Shown here in pieces: positions 1 to 7,655 of a stretch of 18,604 bases of DNA. Position 1 is the stretch's first letter. The number at the start of each line of letters is the position of its first letter. A program made the translations under genes and the position numbers. Source of the DNA: an uncultured Oscillospiraceae bacterium (GTDB lineage Bacteria > Bacillota > Clostridia > Oscillospirales > Oscillospiraceae); the NCBI GenBank assembly GCA_934661135.1, contig CAKUJA010000045.1, positions 1 to 18,604 on the forward strand. The letters run 5' to 3'. The notes under the pieces are model-generated. The model had not been told where the DNA came from, did no database searches, and saw only the letters and a list, made by a program, of their open reading frames with translations.

Positions 1-183
1 CGGATGCACATGATCCCCTCTGGCATACGCGCTTTCCGAACCAGCCGACGCCGTCCCCGGCGCTTTCGGGGTGGTGGAGGAGGGTTGCGGTTTACTGCTC
101 CATGCGGTCTTGTTGTTCTGGACGTCAGACACCGCCTGATCGATCTCTGCGCCGGTGTGCGCGCTATTGTACTGGTCTGCCAT
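1..183 (-). CDS. tail fibre / structural protein, N-terminal fragment (runs off window)
   Basis: This is the first 61 codons of a gene that continues past the window edge. The ATG at 183 follows a good SD (GGAGTG, about 6 nt spacing), and the frame is open to base 1. The N-terminus (MADQYNSAHTGAEIDQAV) resembles the short helical start of many Firmicutes phage fibre or appendage proteins. It is followed by a Pro/Ser/Thr linker and ends in the motif ARGDHVHP. DHVHP-type motifs recur in phage fibre shafts next to trimerisation or chaperone modules. It lies 4 nt downstream of the preceding tail gene, in the host-recognition end of the tail operon. Most of the protein, including any receptor-binding domain, is not visible, so receptor specificity cannot be judged. 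Confidence 0.75.
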   Translation of the reverse strand, partial: MADQYNSAHTGAEIDQAVSDVQNNKTAWSSKPQPSSTTPKAPGTASAGSESAYARGDHVHP

Positions 184-187
184 AAAA

Positions 188-565
188 TCACTCCTTCATG
201 CAGAGAAATTCCTTGCCGTCTGCCGTCAGCATGGTCTTGGTCGTGCCGGACGGAACAAAACCATAGTTATCATTCCAGCTTCCGTCCGCGCCCTGTGCGT
301 ATAGAGAAATTCTGTATTCTCCGTCACCACTCAAGAGAAAATCGTCGTAGACCTCAAAGGTTCGCTCCGTCCCCGCAGGGGTCTGGGAAAAGGACGCAAT
401 GAGCGCCCCTTTCCCTCGCCCCCAGTCCTCGCCGGTTTTCGTCGCGCGGCATTCGAATGCCTGATACGCGATGTCCGACGAGAATTTAACGGTGATGGAA
501 TCGTACCCGGAGACTGCCGAAATCTTATTTCCCGTGATGGTGAACGTCAGTCCCGGCGCGGCCAT
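188..565 (-). CDS. Ig-like baseplate/fibre protein, 125 aa
   Basis: The protein is small and all-beta-looking, with no database-style motif that I can name. ATG 565 is preferred over the upstream in-frame alternative because GGAG lies 9 nt upstream and the start overlaps the previous stop (TAATG). Residues around ISAVSGYDSITVKFSSDIAYQ, and later GDGEYRISLYAQGADGSW, align by eye with the C-terminal half of the preceding gene (ISKVSGFDTCAFSFVSDVDFE and GDGTKIIKVFVKNAAGTW). The two are therefore probably tandem paralogues. By position it should be a structural part of the distal tail or fibre. A direct adhesin role is only inference. Confidence 0.7.
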   Translation of the reverse strand: MAAPGLTFTITGNKISAVSGYDSITVKFSSDIAYQAFECRATKTGEDWGRGKGALIASFSQTPAGTERTFEVYDDFLLSGDGEYRISLYAQGADGSWNDNYGFVPSGTTKTMLTADGKEFLCMKE

Positions 566-1227
566 TATGCCACGCTCCAAGTCCCGGCGGCGTTTTTGAC
601 AAAGACCTTGATGATCTTCGTGCCGTCGCCGGAGGATGCCGTCGCAAGATCGGCGCCCTTGATAGTGACGTTAATCGCCGTGGCCTTCTTGTAGCCGCCA
701 GCCGTGCCGCTGGTGTTGCTGGAACCGCCAGTGGTGGGAATCTGCGTACCGGCGTCGTGTAGGCTGCTGGTGCTCGGCACGACACGCACCGTGTACTCCT
801 CAAAGTCCACATCGGACACGAAGGAGAACGCGCAGGTATCGAAGCCGGAGACTTTGGAGATCCTGGTCTTGTCGGGACCAGTGATCGTGACCACCGGAAC
901 TGCCGTGTTGACCGTGATAGAAGCTGTGACTGCAGCCGTTTCGTTGCCGACGTCATCCCGCACCTTGATATGTACGGTTTTCAGGCCATCGCCTTCCGTC
1001 AGGACGATAGACTTGCTGGCCGCGAAGGTTTCCCACGATGCGTCCGCTTCCGTTGCAGCCGCCTTGATGCCCCAGAACTTCATCTGGTAGCCGGTCTTGG
1101 TTTCATCCGTCAGCGTGATCGTTGCGGTGACGGTGTTGCTGGTTGCATACGTCGCGCCGCTGTTGAGCTTCAGTGTCAGCCCAGACGGTGCAAGCGTATC
1201 AAGAATTAGATTGAAAAAACTTGCCAT
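565..1227 (-). CDS. two-domain Ig-like tail protein, 220 aa
   Basis: Residues 1-105 look like a bacterial Ig-like domain. They contain the pattern GDGLKTVHIKVRDDVGNET, which is typical of Ig repeats in phage tail and cell-surface proteins. Residues 106-220 form a second beta-rich domain, separated by Thr/Gly/Ser-rich stretches, and it resembles the whole of the next gene. The ATG at 1227 has AAAGGGG about 8 nt upstream. There is no signal peptide or membrane segment, as expected for a virion protein. The likely role is a fibre or baseplate decoration that extends the tail tip and may bind glycan. That function is inferred from fold type and position only. Confidence 0.75.
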   Translation of the reverse strand: MASFFNLILDTLAPSGLTLKLNSGATYATSNTVTATITLTDETKTGYQMKFWGIKAAATEADASWETFAASKSIVLTEGDGLKTVHIKVRDDVGNETAAVTASITVNTAVPVVTITGPDKTRISKVSGFDTCAFSFVSDVDFEEYTVRVVPSTSSLHDAGTQIPTTGGSSNTSGTAGGYKKATAINVTIKGADLATASSGDGTKIIKVFVKNAAGTWSVA

Positions 1228-1230
1228 AGG

Positions 1231-1374
1231 TTATGCCCCTTTCTTTTCGCTCATTTCGATGTATAAATATCCGCCCGGGCGGGTATAGATGGGTTCTTCG
1301 CCGATGCAGGCATTCTTAATGCCCATCTCACCGACAAACAACTCCTTGAGCTGTTCTTCTCCGACTGTGATCAT
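1231..1374 (-). CDS. small conserved-looking tail protein, 47 aa
   Basis: A 47-codon gene that is easily missed because of its length. It starts at ATG 1374 (GGTGA upstream, and a short overlap-style junction with the preceding stop at 1379) and ends TAA at 1231, three bases before the next gene's start. The protein begins MITVGEEQLKELFVGEMG and contains TRPGGYLYIEM. Short proteins with a VxKxxxG...PGGY-like pattern are frequent between baseplate and fibre genes of Firmicutes phages, but I know no assigned function. It fills an otherwise 150-bp hole in a gap-free operon, which is the main argument that it is real. Confidence 0.7.
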   Translation of the reverse strand: MITVGEEQLKELFVGEMGIKNACIGEEPIYTRPGGYLYIEMSEKKGA

Positions 1375-1378
1375 TCCG

Positions 1379-1570
1379 TCACCCCCGAATCAGATACAGT
1401 GTCTTTGCGTCCTTGACGGCCAGCGCGTCATATTCCGCCCGGTCGAGGACTACAATGGTGTTGATCTGCGCGGATGAGACGTTGCCGCCGCCACTGCCGC
1501 CGGGTGACACCCGCAAGGGCGGCAGGTTGAATTGGATATTCGGCTTCCCGCCGATGTCAAAGTGGATCAT
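1379..1570 (-). CDS. small tail/fibre-attachment protein, 63 aa
   Basis: ATG 1570 overlaps the previous stop (TGATG), so translation is probably coupled. The N-terminus is beta-like and Pro-rich, followed by a GGSGGG linker. The C-terminal stretch contains VLDRAEYDALAVKDAKTLYL and matches a motif (LxxAEYDAL..KDA.TLY.I) very common at the ends of phage upper-fibre and minor tail proteins. The gene is short for a fibre and probably encodes a separate adaptor module. A GTG at 1573 is an alternative start that changes one residue. The role is inferred from motif and neighbours. Confidence 0.7.
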   Translation of the reverse strand: MIHFDIGGKPNIQFNLPPLRVSPGGSGGGNVSSAQINTIVVLDRAEYDALAVKDAKTLYLIRG

Positions 1571-1890
1571 CACAGCACCACCTTACTGATGGAATCGCTT
1601 ACGCGGATGCCCTCAATGCTGGTGCCGATGACCACCGGCTCCGCGCCGGTAAACTTGACACGAATCTGAACGGCCTGAGAAGCGGATTTGAACTGAAAGG
1701 TTTCCTCCTGCGTCAGAGGGAACAGGAAGTTTCCGTCTGTGTCCGTCGTGACCTCGCCGGGGTAGATTTTGCGCAGCTTTCCGACGATGAACTCGATCAT
1801 CTCAATCTTGGATAGGTCGAGCGGCGCGCCGTCCTGCGTCCCAGTAAATACAATGGCGTACTGGTCGCCTTGCATGATTTTTAGGCTCAT
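1570..1890 (-). CDS. baseplate protein, BppU-N-like, 106 aa
   Basis: ATG 1890 is chosen over longer in-frame options because it carries an excellent SD (AAGGAGG, 5 nt before ATG). The protein opens MSLKIMQGDQYAIVF, then GAPLDLSKIEMIEFIVG, and is beta-rich throughout. This resembles the small N-terminal domain of upper baseplate proteins (BppU family), which attaches receptor-binding modules to the tail tip in lactococcal and related phages. Here the domain is free-standing at 106 aa. A Cys-rich extension upstream of Met is possible in frame but lacks any ribosome site. The family assignment is tentative. Confidence 0.65.
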   Translation of the reverse strand: MSLKIMQGDQYAIVFTGTQDGAPLDLSKIEMIEFIVGKLRKIYPGEVTTDTDGNFLFPLTQEETFQFKSASQAVQIRVKFTGAEPVVIGTSIEGIRVSDSISKVVL

Positions 1891-1900
1891 AGCTACCTCC

Positions 1901-2140
1901 TTACTTTGGCGTGCCGACCTTGCACAGCACCACATAGCTGCCGCTGACGCGGGCGATCAGGACGCGGTTGCCCGCAGCGAAGGCGACATCCGGATTGCAG
2001 CGGTAGTGCTTCGCAGTTGCCTCGGTCTGGCCGGGGAAGATCAGCGAGACGCCGTCTGTGTACTTTGTGCCGATGGTCGCCAGCGAGAGCAGCGGCGATT
2101 CCTGCGTGCTCTCCAGCGTGGCCGTAAACAGATCCATCAT
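1901..2140 (-). CDS. small OB-fold-like hub-associated protein, 79 aa
   Basis: The ATG at 2140 overlaps the end of the hub gene by 4 nt (ATGA). The second codon is also ATG. The protein alternates hydrophobic residues in short strands and ends in AGNRVLIARVSGSYVVLCKVG, a pattern typical of a small OB-fold barrel such as those at the tip of gp5/VgrG-type spikes. Its position directly after the hub gene fits a tip plug or spike-base role. No catalytic motif is visible. I do not recognise a named family with certainty. Confidence 0.65.
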   Translation of the reverse strand: MMDLFTATLESTQESPLLSLATIGTKYTDGVSLIFPGQTEATAKHYRCNPDVAFAAGNRVLIARVSGSYVVLCKVGTPK

Positions 2141-3180
2141 GCAATCACCGTCCTTTTCGCTGTGTGCTGCATCATCTGGCCGGCGGCCATGGTCAGCGAC
2201 CAGCCGGTCTCTTCGTAGATTCCAGCCAGTTCCGGGTCGTCGATGGAGATGATGTCCCCGACGCCGTGGCCCGGCTCATTAAGTGTCTGAAATGTGATGG
2301 TTCGTGCCGCTAACATGGATTCATTCCGGGCGCGGTCTGCGGCGGCCTGAAGCTCATCCTGGCTCGCAATGTTGTCCACACGCTGCACATCCACGATGCG
2401 CATTTTGCGTTTAAACGTGGACGTGCTGGACGTCGGGGACTCGTTGACCGCCGTGGCCACCATGTCGGCATCGAGATCCGGATTGCTGCAGATTCGGACA
2501 AAGACGTTCGGCGCATTGAAAATGTCCGTCTCGTCGTTGTGATCTGGCCCGATCGGCTGCGCGTGGACGACGTCGGTATCGGAATAGGCATGATCGATGC
2601 GGTCGGCGCTGGGCTGTTCATACGGCTCCAAATGCGCGATGCCGCTGCCGTCGAACCACACATCGCTGTAATTGATCTCGGCCAGCAGCTGATTGATGAT
2701 GGACAGATAGGTCGTACCGATCTCCCAATCCTCGCGGTCGGTCTGGAGCGTGGCTGTGGATGGAGCCGCGATGACCAGCCCGATCCCGGCCTCCGTGAGC
2801 ATCTGGCGGATCTTCGTAATGTAGGACGTACCGGCGGCGATGTGCAGGATGTTCTCCGTGCGCTGGTTTTGCAGCCGCCAGCAGCGGTCGTATGCCTCGA
2901 TCTGGATGATCGTGTTGTAGCGGTCGGTCGCGCGGCTCGGAGTCGCCGTCTGGAAGACACCCAGCGGCGTCTCCACGCCGTTCAGCCGCATGACGGGCTG
3001 CAGCTCGTCTGACAGCAGATCGACCGTGTCGGGGACGTAGAACCGCCCGGAGAAGCTGCCTTTGATCTCGGCATCCTTGTTGACCATGATGTTGGGATTG
3101 TCGCCGCTGCGCCAATGGAGCCGGGCAAACTCGGCTCCGTTGCGCAGGACGTTGACGTGGTAGGAGATGTCACGAATCAA
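2137..3180 (-). CDS. baseplate hub / tail-associated protein (gp27-like), 347 aa
   Basis: Predicted hub of the tail tip. The reading frame is open further upstream, but the best start is TTG 3180. AGGAGG sits 9 nt before it, and the new start overlaps the previous gene's last codons by 11 nt. Features of the family are the N-terminal beta barrels (YHVNVLRNG..., GSFSGRFYVPDTVDLLSDELQPVMR), a central QIEAYDRCWRLQ segment, the helical part ILHIAAGTSYITKIRQML, and a C-terminal GHGVGDIISIDDPELAGIY. The last pattern is found in Gp37-like and prophage-tail hub proteins. It lacks the long C-terminal lysin or fibre extension of many Tal proteins, so any cell-wall-degrading activity must be elsewhere. 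Confidence 0.8.
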   Translation of the reverse strand: MIRDISYHVNVLRNGAEFARLHWRSGDNPNIMVNKDAEIKGSFSGRFYVPDTVDLLSDELQPVMRLNGVETPLGVFQTATPSRATDRYNTIIQIEAYDRCWRLQNQRTENILHIAAGTSYITKIRQMLTEAGIGLVIAAPSTATLQTDREDWEIGTTYLSIINQLLAEINYSDVWFDGSGIAHLEPYEQPSADRIDHAYSDTDVVHAQPIGPDHNDETDIFNAPNVFVRICSNPDLDADMVATAVNESPTSSTSTFKRKMRIVDVQRVDNIASQDELQAAADRARNESMLAARTITFQTLNEPGHGVGDIISIDDPELAGIYEETGWSLTMAAGQMMQHTAKRTVIA

Positions 3181-5125
3181 GGTCGATTTCCTCCTTTCGG
3201 TCGATCTGCTCGATGGTAAAGCTGTAAGTGCTGAAGAAATCATCGGAGATTTCCGAGATGCTGGCCGGGTAGCCGATGGTCATGTTGCCCTCCGGCGTCT
3301 TGCAGCAGGTCATGTGTCCGAGCAGTGCCCTGAGAGACTGCCGCTCTGCGTCGTCCGCGCAGACGCAGGTGATCCGCAGCGCGCGGGACTTAAATTCGCT
3401 CCGCTCGGCGACCGGGTAGGTGTGCCCGGAGAGCTGGACATATTGGATGTCCTGGGACAGGCTCAGACCCGTGCTGCGGTGCGCCGAGGAATCGTAAAGG
3501 AAGTGCAGCCACTCGCCGCGCTCCATGTCGTAGAGTCGGACTTTGTCTGTGCGGACCGTGACCTCCACGGCCTCGGACAGACTGTAATTGTCGCTGTTGT
3601 CGTAGCAGCCGCGCACCTGATAGCGCACACCACCAATGCTGGCTGCGTCGGTGTAGCTCGGTTCCGTGACCTTCGCGATGGCCACGCCGTCCCGGTAGAC
3701 CAAATAGTAGTCAAAGCTGCCCGGCGTCCAGCTGAGTGCCGTCTCGATGCCGCCCTCGGCGGTCAGCGTGATCGCGCCGCCCGGTACGTTTGTGACCGGG
3801 AGCGCCGCCGTGCCCCACGGCGACCAGAAGCCGTATTCGTTTTGCACACGGACGCGCACCGTGTAGTTGCCATCGGCCAGATAAAACGGTGCCTTCCACG
3901 TCTTCCCGGTTCCAAAGCGCGTGCCGGAGGCATAGACGCCGTCGATCTCGACTTGGTAGGCTTGCTGATCATCTGACTGCCAGCGGATCTCCGGGCGCGG
4001 CTCTGTGGACACGATAGACATGGGCGGTGTTGCAGGGGCAGCCAGCACAATAAACTGTGTGGCAGCGCTCCATGCGCCCGCAGCACCCTTGGAATTGTAC
4101 GTCCGCACGCGCCAGTATTTTGTGCCGGAGGTAAACGTTCCGGCAGGAGCCGTCCATGTGTTGGCTGCACCGGTGACGGTTGCCAGCGCCGTCCATGTGC
4201 TGCCGTCCGTGCTCTGCTGCAATTCGGCCTTTGTTTGGGCTGTGCCGGTCGAAATGACATGTTCCCATTTGAATACATTATCGGATGCTCCGTCGAGGAC
4301 TGCCCGGTCAGGGGCGACCGCAACGGCTGTGGATTCCACGTCGGTCAGCGAGAGCGTCATCCAATCGGAGGTCGTAGTGACGCCGCTGTTCGCGGTCACG
4401 CTGAGCTGCCACTGGATGCTGTCACCGGAAAAAGTATTCGCCGGGATGGTGATGGAGGTGGCCGTGCCGGGCACGTCGATCTCCTTGACTGTGTCGGATG
4501 CGGATTTGCGCCAACGGAATTTTGCAGACGTGCGGGAAATTGCCTCATAGCAACAGCCACTAGCTTTTTCGGCCCATGAAAATGTTGTTGAATTGGCAGC
4601 TACGATGGAACCGTTAGACGGGGACAAACTACTCAGGTTAATCCCAACGATTTCATTACCGTATTCGACTGTCATATATGGAGCATTTGAGCCGCGAGTT
4701 GTTTGATATTTTATCCGATATGGGGGTGGCGTTCGGATTCCATTTTTTGCAGCAGCGGCTACATACTCTGCAAAGATTGATGCATCGATATAACCTCCGG
4801 TCGATGTGACGTATGCGTAAATCTTACCTGATCCGAGCACATTGCCTGGACAATTTTCGTATGTTACTGTTTTTTCATCAAAGTTATCGTTCAGGTAGTT
4901 GAGATACGCGCCATTGATACTTTGCCCTTCCGTTCCATACCGAAGTTCAGCATACAAATACAACTGGCCTTGCACAATTCTGTTGAATTTTGCGGACGAT
5001 GGATACCCAGAAAAAGACACAAGGAGAGCTCCGCTCTCAACGCTAACGTCACTGCTATAATTTGTTGCAGGCTGCGAAATTTCAATTCGAGCAGATTGAT
5101 TCGCGGGTAACCGTACTGTTGCCAT
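3170..5125 (-). CDS. chimeric distal-tail protein: DNRLRE-like + four FN3 + Dit-like C-terminus, 651 aa
   Basis: This gene occupies the slot of the distal tail protein, directly after the tape measure. ATG 5125 is adjacent to the previous stop and has GGGAGGG upstream. Visible modules are: residues about 1-155, a beta-sandwich with the FDEKTVTYENCP signature of DNRLRE/CBM96-type domains; about 160-525, four fibronectin-III-like repeats with alternating Trp/Tyr/Pro signatures such as KYWRVRTYNSKGAAGAWS; and about 528-645, a segment (YVQLSGHTYPVAERSEFKSR ... SFTIEQID) resembling the belt of phage distal-tail proteins. The first module is encoded by noticeably more AT-rich DNA (about 4540-5125). 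It likely links the tail tube to the hub while displaying carbohydrate-binding domains. The Dit assignment is by position and pattern. Confidence 0.75.
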   Translation of the reverse strand: MATVRLPANQSARIEISQPATNYSSDVSVESGALLVSFSGYPSSAKFNRIVQGQLYLYAELRYGTEGQSINGAYLNYLNDNFDEKTVTYENCPGNVLGSGKIYAYVTSTGGYIDASIFAEYVAAAAKNGIRTPPPYRIKYQTTRGSNAPYMTVEYGNEIVGINLSSLSPSNGSIVAANSTTFSWAEKASGCCYEAISRTSAKFRWRKSASDTVKEIDVPGTATSITIPANTFSGDSIQWQLSVTANSGVTTTSDWMTLSLTDVESTAVAVAPDRAVLDGASDNVFKWEHVISTGTAQTKAELQQSTDGSTWTALATVTGAANTWTAPAGTFTSGTKYWRVRTYNSKGAAGAWSAATQFIVLAAPATPPMSIVSTEPRPEIRWQSDDQQAYQVEIDGVYASGTRFGTGKTWKAPFYLADGNYTVRVRVQNEYGFWSPWGTAALPVTNVPGGAITLTAEGGIETALSWTPGSFDYYLVYRDGVAIAKVTEPSYTDAASIGGVRYQVRGCYDNSDNYSLSEAVEVTVRTDKVRLYDMERGEWLHFLYDSSAHRSTGLSLSQDIQYVQLSGHTYPVAERSEFKSRALRITCVCADDAERQSLRALLGHMTCCKTPEGNMTIGYPASISEISDDFFSTYSFTIEQIDRKEEIDLDS

Positions 5126-7057
5126 TTAAGTCCCTCCCATCCGAACCACTCTGCGGCGCTCCTGCACAATGCGGAGAATGTCCTCAAACTCCCGCACCGT
5201 GTGGGCATCGATCGTGATGTTGTAAGTATCTCCGCCGGTCTGGCGTGTCTCCTGCGCGGTCAGGATGCGCGTGCCCTGCGGCAGAATCGCGGTCTCCGCA
5301 CCGTGCTCGCTCAGCAGCGTCCGCCCGCCGGGGAACCAGTCTGTGCCGCTGGCGTTTCTGCGCCACGACCCGGCATTTTTCCACGCCTCAAAGGTCCCCT
5401 GTGCCGTTCCAGCAGAAACCTCGCTGTTATACATCGACCGCAGCTCCGCGTCTGTATACGTTCCTTCTGCAATCCAGCCGGCAGACTGCGAATAGCGGTA
5501 GCCGTTATAGGCACCGCTGGCACGCTGCATATTGCTGAGCTGGCCGGAGCTGGCGTTCAGGCCGAGCGCGGTTTTGATCTTATCGCCGTTGAACGTAAAC
5601 AGGCCGACAATAACGTTGGCCGTGTCTGCAATCAGGGCAACCGTTTCAGCGATCGGTTTCAATGCTGCGGTCAAAGCCGGAAGAACAGCGGAGATCAGCG
5701 AACCGAGCGGCTCCAGCAGCGCGACAGACGATTCGAGGATACTGCCAAAAGCATCGACCGCGCCGGACTCGACCAGCGCTTTACCGACCTTCTGAATTAG
5801 CTCCCGGATGTCCTCCAGCGCCTTGGTCAGATACGGGGCAAACTCCGCAGCCATCTGGTTCTTGACAGATTCCTGTGTTTTTTGCAACCGCTGGAATCCG
5901 TCGTCAACAGCGCCGAGTGCTTCTAACGCTTCGTTATCGAGAACATAGCCAACGTCATGCGCTTCCTTCGCATAATCTTTCAGGGTATCGCTGCCCTGGA
6001 TGATCAGCGGGTTGAGATCCTGCGCAGACCGCCCAAAGATGTCCATGGAGAGCGCGTCACGTTCCGTCGCGTTCTGAACCTCGCCCAGCGCATCGATCGT
6101 GTCGTAAAAGACGTCGTTCGCGCTGCGCATGCTGCCGTCTGCGTTTGTCAGGGAAATACCCAGCTGTTCAAAAGCGAATTTTGCATCCCCGGTTCCGTTG
6201 ATGGCATTTTGCATATTGTTGGTCAGCTTGGTCAGCGATCCCTGCAGCGTGTCCATGGAGACGTCGATCAGTTCTGTTGCGTAGGAAAACTCTTGCAGTT
6301 GCTCCGCGGATTGCCCGGTTGTCTGCGACATCGTGAGGATGTTGTCGACGTAGGCTGCGGACTCCTTCGTCATGGAGATCAGAGCCTTTTCGGTCTTGAC
6401 CACCGCAGCGACCACAAGGCCAAGGCCGGTCACAGCCAAAGCTGCGCCTGCATTGATGCCGTTGAGAGACTGCACGGCCTTCTGTGCGCCCTCCGGGAGC
6501 TGGACGCCGAACTTCCCGGCCACATCCGTCAGCGCGTCGCCAAGGCCGCGCATGACCTCGTTGTTGCCAGAGAACTCCTCCTTGAGATTGGAAAACAGAC
6601 CCTTGATGCCGCCGCCCTGCTCCTTGGTGTCAGACAGCGCCTTTTTCAGCTTGCCAAAGGCGGTTGTCGTGCCGTCGGCCTCTTTCTGCGCCTTTTGGAG
6701 CGCGTCCTCGTTGTCCTTCAATGCACGCTCCATCTTGACCAATTCGGCCTGTGCGTTGTTGAGCTGCGTTTTCCAGCGATTGGTGCGCTCGTCGGCTTCG
6801 CCATAGGCGGAGGCCGAGGACTGGAGCGCCTTTTCAATCTGCTCGATTTTTTCCTTCTGCGTCAGGATCGTGCGGTCGAGGATGTCATTTTTCTTGGTCA
6901 GCGCTTCGACGCTGTCCGCGTTATCCCGAAACTGCTCGGACGCGAGATTCAGCTCGGATTTCAGGACGTTCAGGCCGGATTTGATCTCGGCCAGCGCGGC
7001 CTTGTATTCCCGCTCGCCGTCCAGTTTGATTTTTGAGTTGATACTCGGGGCAGCCAT
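5126..7057 (-). CDS. tail tape measure protein, 643 aa
   Basis: Sets tail length and helps DNA entry. ATG 7057 is chosen because GGGAGGT precedes it by about 8 nt and it overlaps the upstream stop as TGATG. Residues about 15-150 are charged and heptad-like (LTQKEKIEQIEKALQ, ELVKMERALKDNEDALQKAQ), forming coiled coil. About 203-222 is a Gly/Ala/Val-rich hydrophobic helix, and a second hydrophobic stretch lies around 445-495. The C-terminus (GGRTLLSEHGAETAILPQGT) is the usual tape-measure ending. At roughly 0.15 nm per residue the tail would be near 95-100 nm, which is short for a siphovirus. No lysozyme or peptidase domain is seen. Confidence 0.92.
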   Translation of the reverse strand: MAAPSINSKIKLDGEREYKAALAEIKSGLNVLKSELNLASEQFRDNADSVEALTKKNDILDRTILTQKEKIEQIEKALQSSASAYGEADERTNRWKTQLNNAQAELVKMERALKDNEDALQKAQKEADGTTTAFGKLKKALSDTKEQGGGIKGLFSNLKEEFSGNNEVMRGLGDALTDVAGKFGVQLPEGAQKAVQSLNGINAGAALAVTGLGLVVAAVVKTEKALISMTKESAAYVDNILTMSQTTGQSAEQLQEFSYATELIDVSMDTLQGSLTKLTNNMQNAINGTGDAKFAFEQLGISLTNADGSMRSANDVFYDTIDALGEVQNATERDALSMDIFGRSAQDLNPLIIQGSDTLKDYAKEAHDVGYVLDNEALEALGAVDDGFQRLQKTQESVKNQMAAEFAPYLTKALEDIRELIQKVGKALVESGAVDAFGSILESSVALLEPLGSLISAVLPALTAALKPIAETVALIADTANVIVGLFTFNGDKIKTALGLNASSGQLSNMQRASGAYNGYRYSQSAGWIAEGTYTDAELRSMYNSEVSAGTAQGTFEAWKNAGSWRRNASGTDWFPGGRTLLSEHGAETAILPQGTRILTAQETRQTGGDTYNITIDAHTVREFEDILRIVQERRRVVRMGGT

Positions 7058-7652
7058 CAACCGCCACCTCCCATCAGATATGCCGACAACGACAAGCGGG
7101 CGGGCTTCTCCGTCTCCGCAGGAGACTCAGAAACGACACGCCGGCCCGGTGCGCCCATGAGCTTGAAAAACTCACGGTAAAGCGCTACGCACCGCGCCGG
7201 CGTCATTGTCCGCCAGAAAACGGCCTCGTCGTTATGCAGGACATTGATCCAGATATTCAGATACCAAGCGAAGTTCAGGCCGTCGCTGCCGCTTCCTTGG
7301 TCTCCACGTTTTTTGTTTCTTCTTCGGTCGTTTCTGCTTCGCCTTCCTCCGGAGACATGACCGCTGCGAACAGCAGGCCGAACACATCGCCCTGGATGCG
7401 GCGGAACTCCTTCCAGCTCACCGCGCGGCCGATCTCGCGATCCGTGACGGAGAGATCCAGCCCGGCAGCGTTCGCGGCCTCGTTGACCAGCGCCGCGAGC
7501 AGCCGCGTGAAATTCCGGAAGGAACGCTTCTCATCAAGCATCTCATCCAGTTCGCCGGCCGCCTGAAGATCTGCCAGCACGTTGAAATTGCAGCAGAGCT
7601 GGAGCTTTTGGCCGCCGTATTCAAACGGCAGCGTTTTCAAACGGAGATCCAT
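7057..7652 (-). CDS. tail assembly chaperone gpGT-like fusion made by -1 frameshift, 198 aa
   Basis: Frame-shifted product sharing its first 115 residues (through the AAC Asn codon of the slip site) with the 125-aa protein. The ribosome would slip back one base at A AAA AAC (7314-7308) and continue for 83 codons to TGA at 7059-7057. The extension contains the pattern NFAWYLNIWINVLHNDEAVF followed by WRTMTPARCVALYREFF, typical of the T domain of Firmicutes tail chaperones, and ends SAYLMGGGG. Its stop overlaps the tape measure ATG (TGATG). The T part has no SD or start near its beginning. By analogy with lambda, the GT form would be the minor species that recruits tail tube subunits to the tape measure. 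Confidence 0.82.
7275..7652 (-). CDS. tail assembly chaperone, gpG-like, 125 aa
   Basis: Zero-frame product of the chaperone pair that coats the tape measure before tube polymerisation. ATG 7652 has GGGAGG 7 nt upstream and lies 3 nt after the major tail protein stop. The protein is helical, with an N-terminal beta hairpin (MDLRLKTLPFEYGGQKLQLC), and ends in an acidic tail (SPEEGEAETTEEE). Between it and the tape measure there is a second open frame of about 80 codons with no start of its own. This is the classic gpG/gpGT arrangement. The frame shift site is listed separately. Confidence 0.85.
   Translation of the reverse strand: MDLRLKTLPFEYGGQKLQLCCNFNVLADLQAAGELDEMLDEKRSFRNFTRLLAALVNEAANAAGLDLSVTDREIGRAVSWKEFRRIQGDVFGLLFAAVMSPEEGEAETTEEETKNVETKEAAATA
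7308..7314 (-). promoter_or_regulatory. programmed -1 ribosomal frameshift site A AAA AAC
   Basis: Canonical X XXY YYZ slippery heptamer in the correct phase. The zero frame reads ACA AAA AAC GTG, and the -1 frame reads on as CGT GGA GAC into the T-domain frame. It lies 10 codons before the zero-frame stop at 7275-7277. GC-rich sequence follows, but I did not identify a specific stimulatory pseudoknot. Confidence 0.85.
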
Positions 7653-7655
7653 GGT

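Noticed and set aside
5957..7036. Plus-strand open frame of about 360 codons antisense to the tape measure gene
   Set aside because: Its leucine/arginine-rich sequence is the shadow of coiled-coil codons on the other strand; no ribosome site and no domain pattern.
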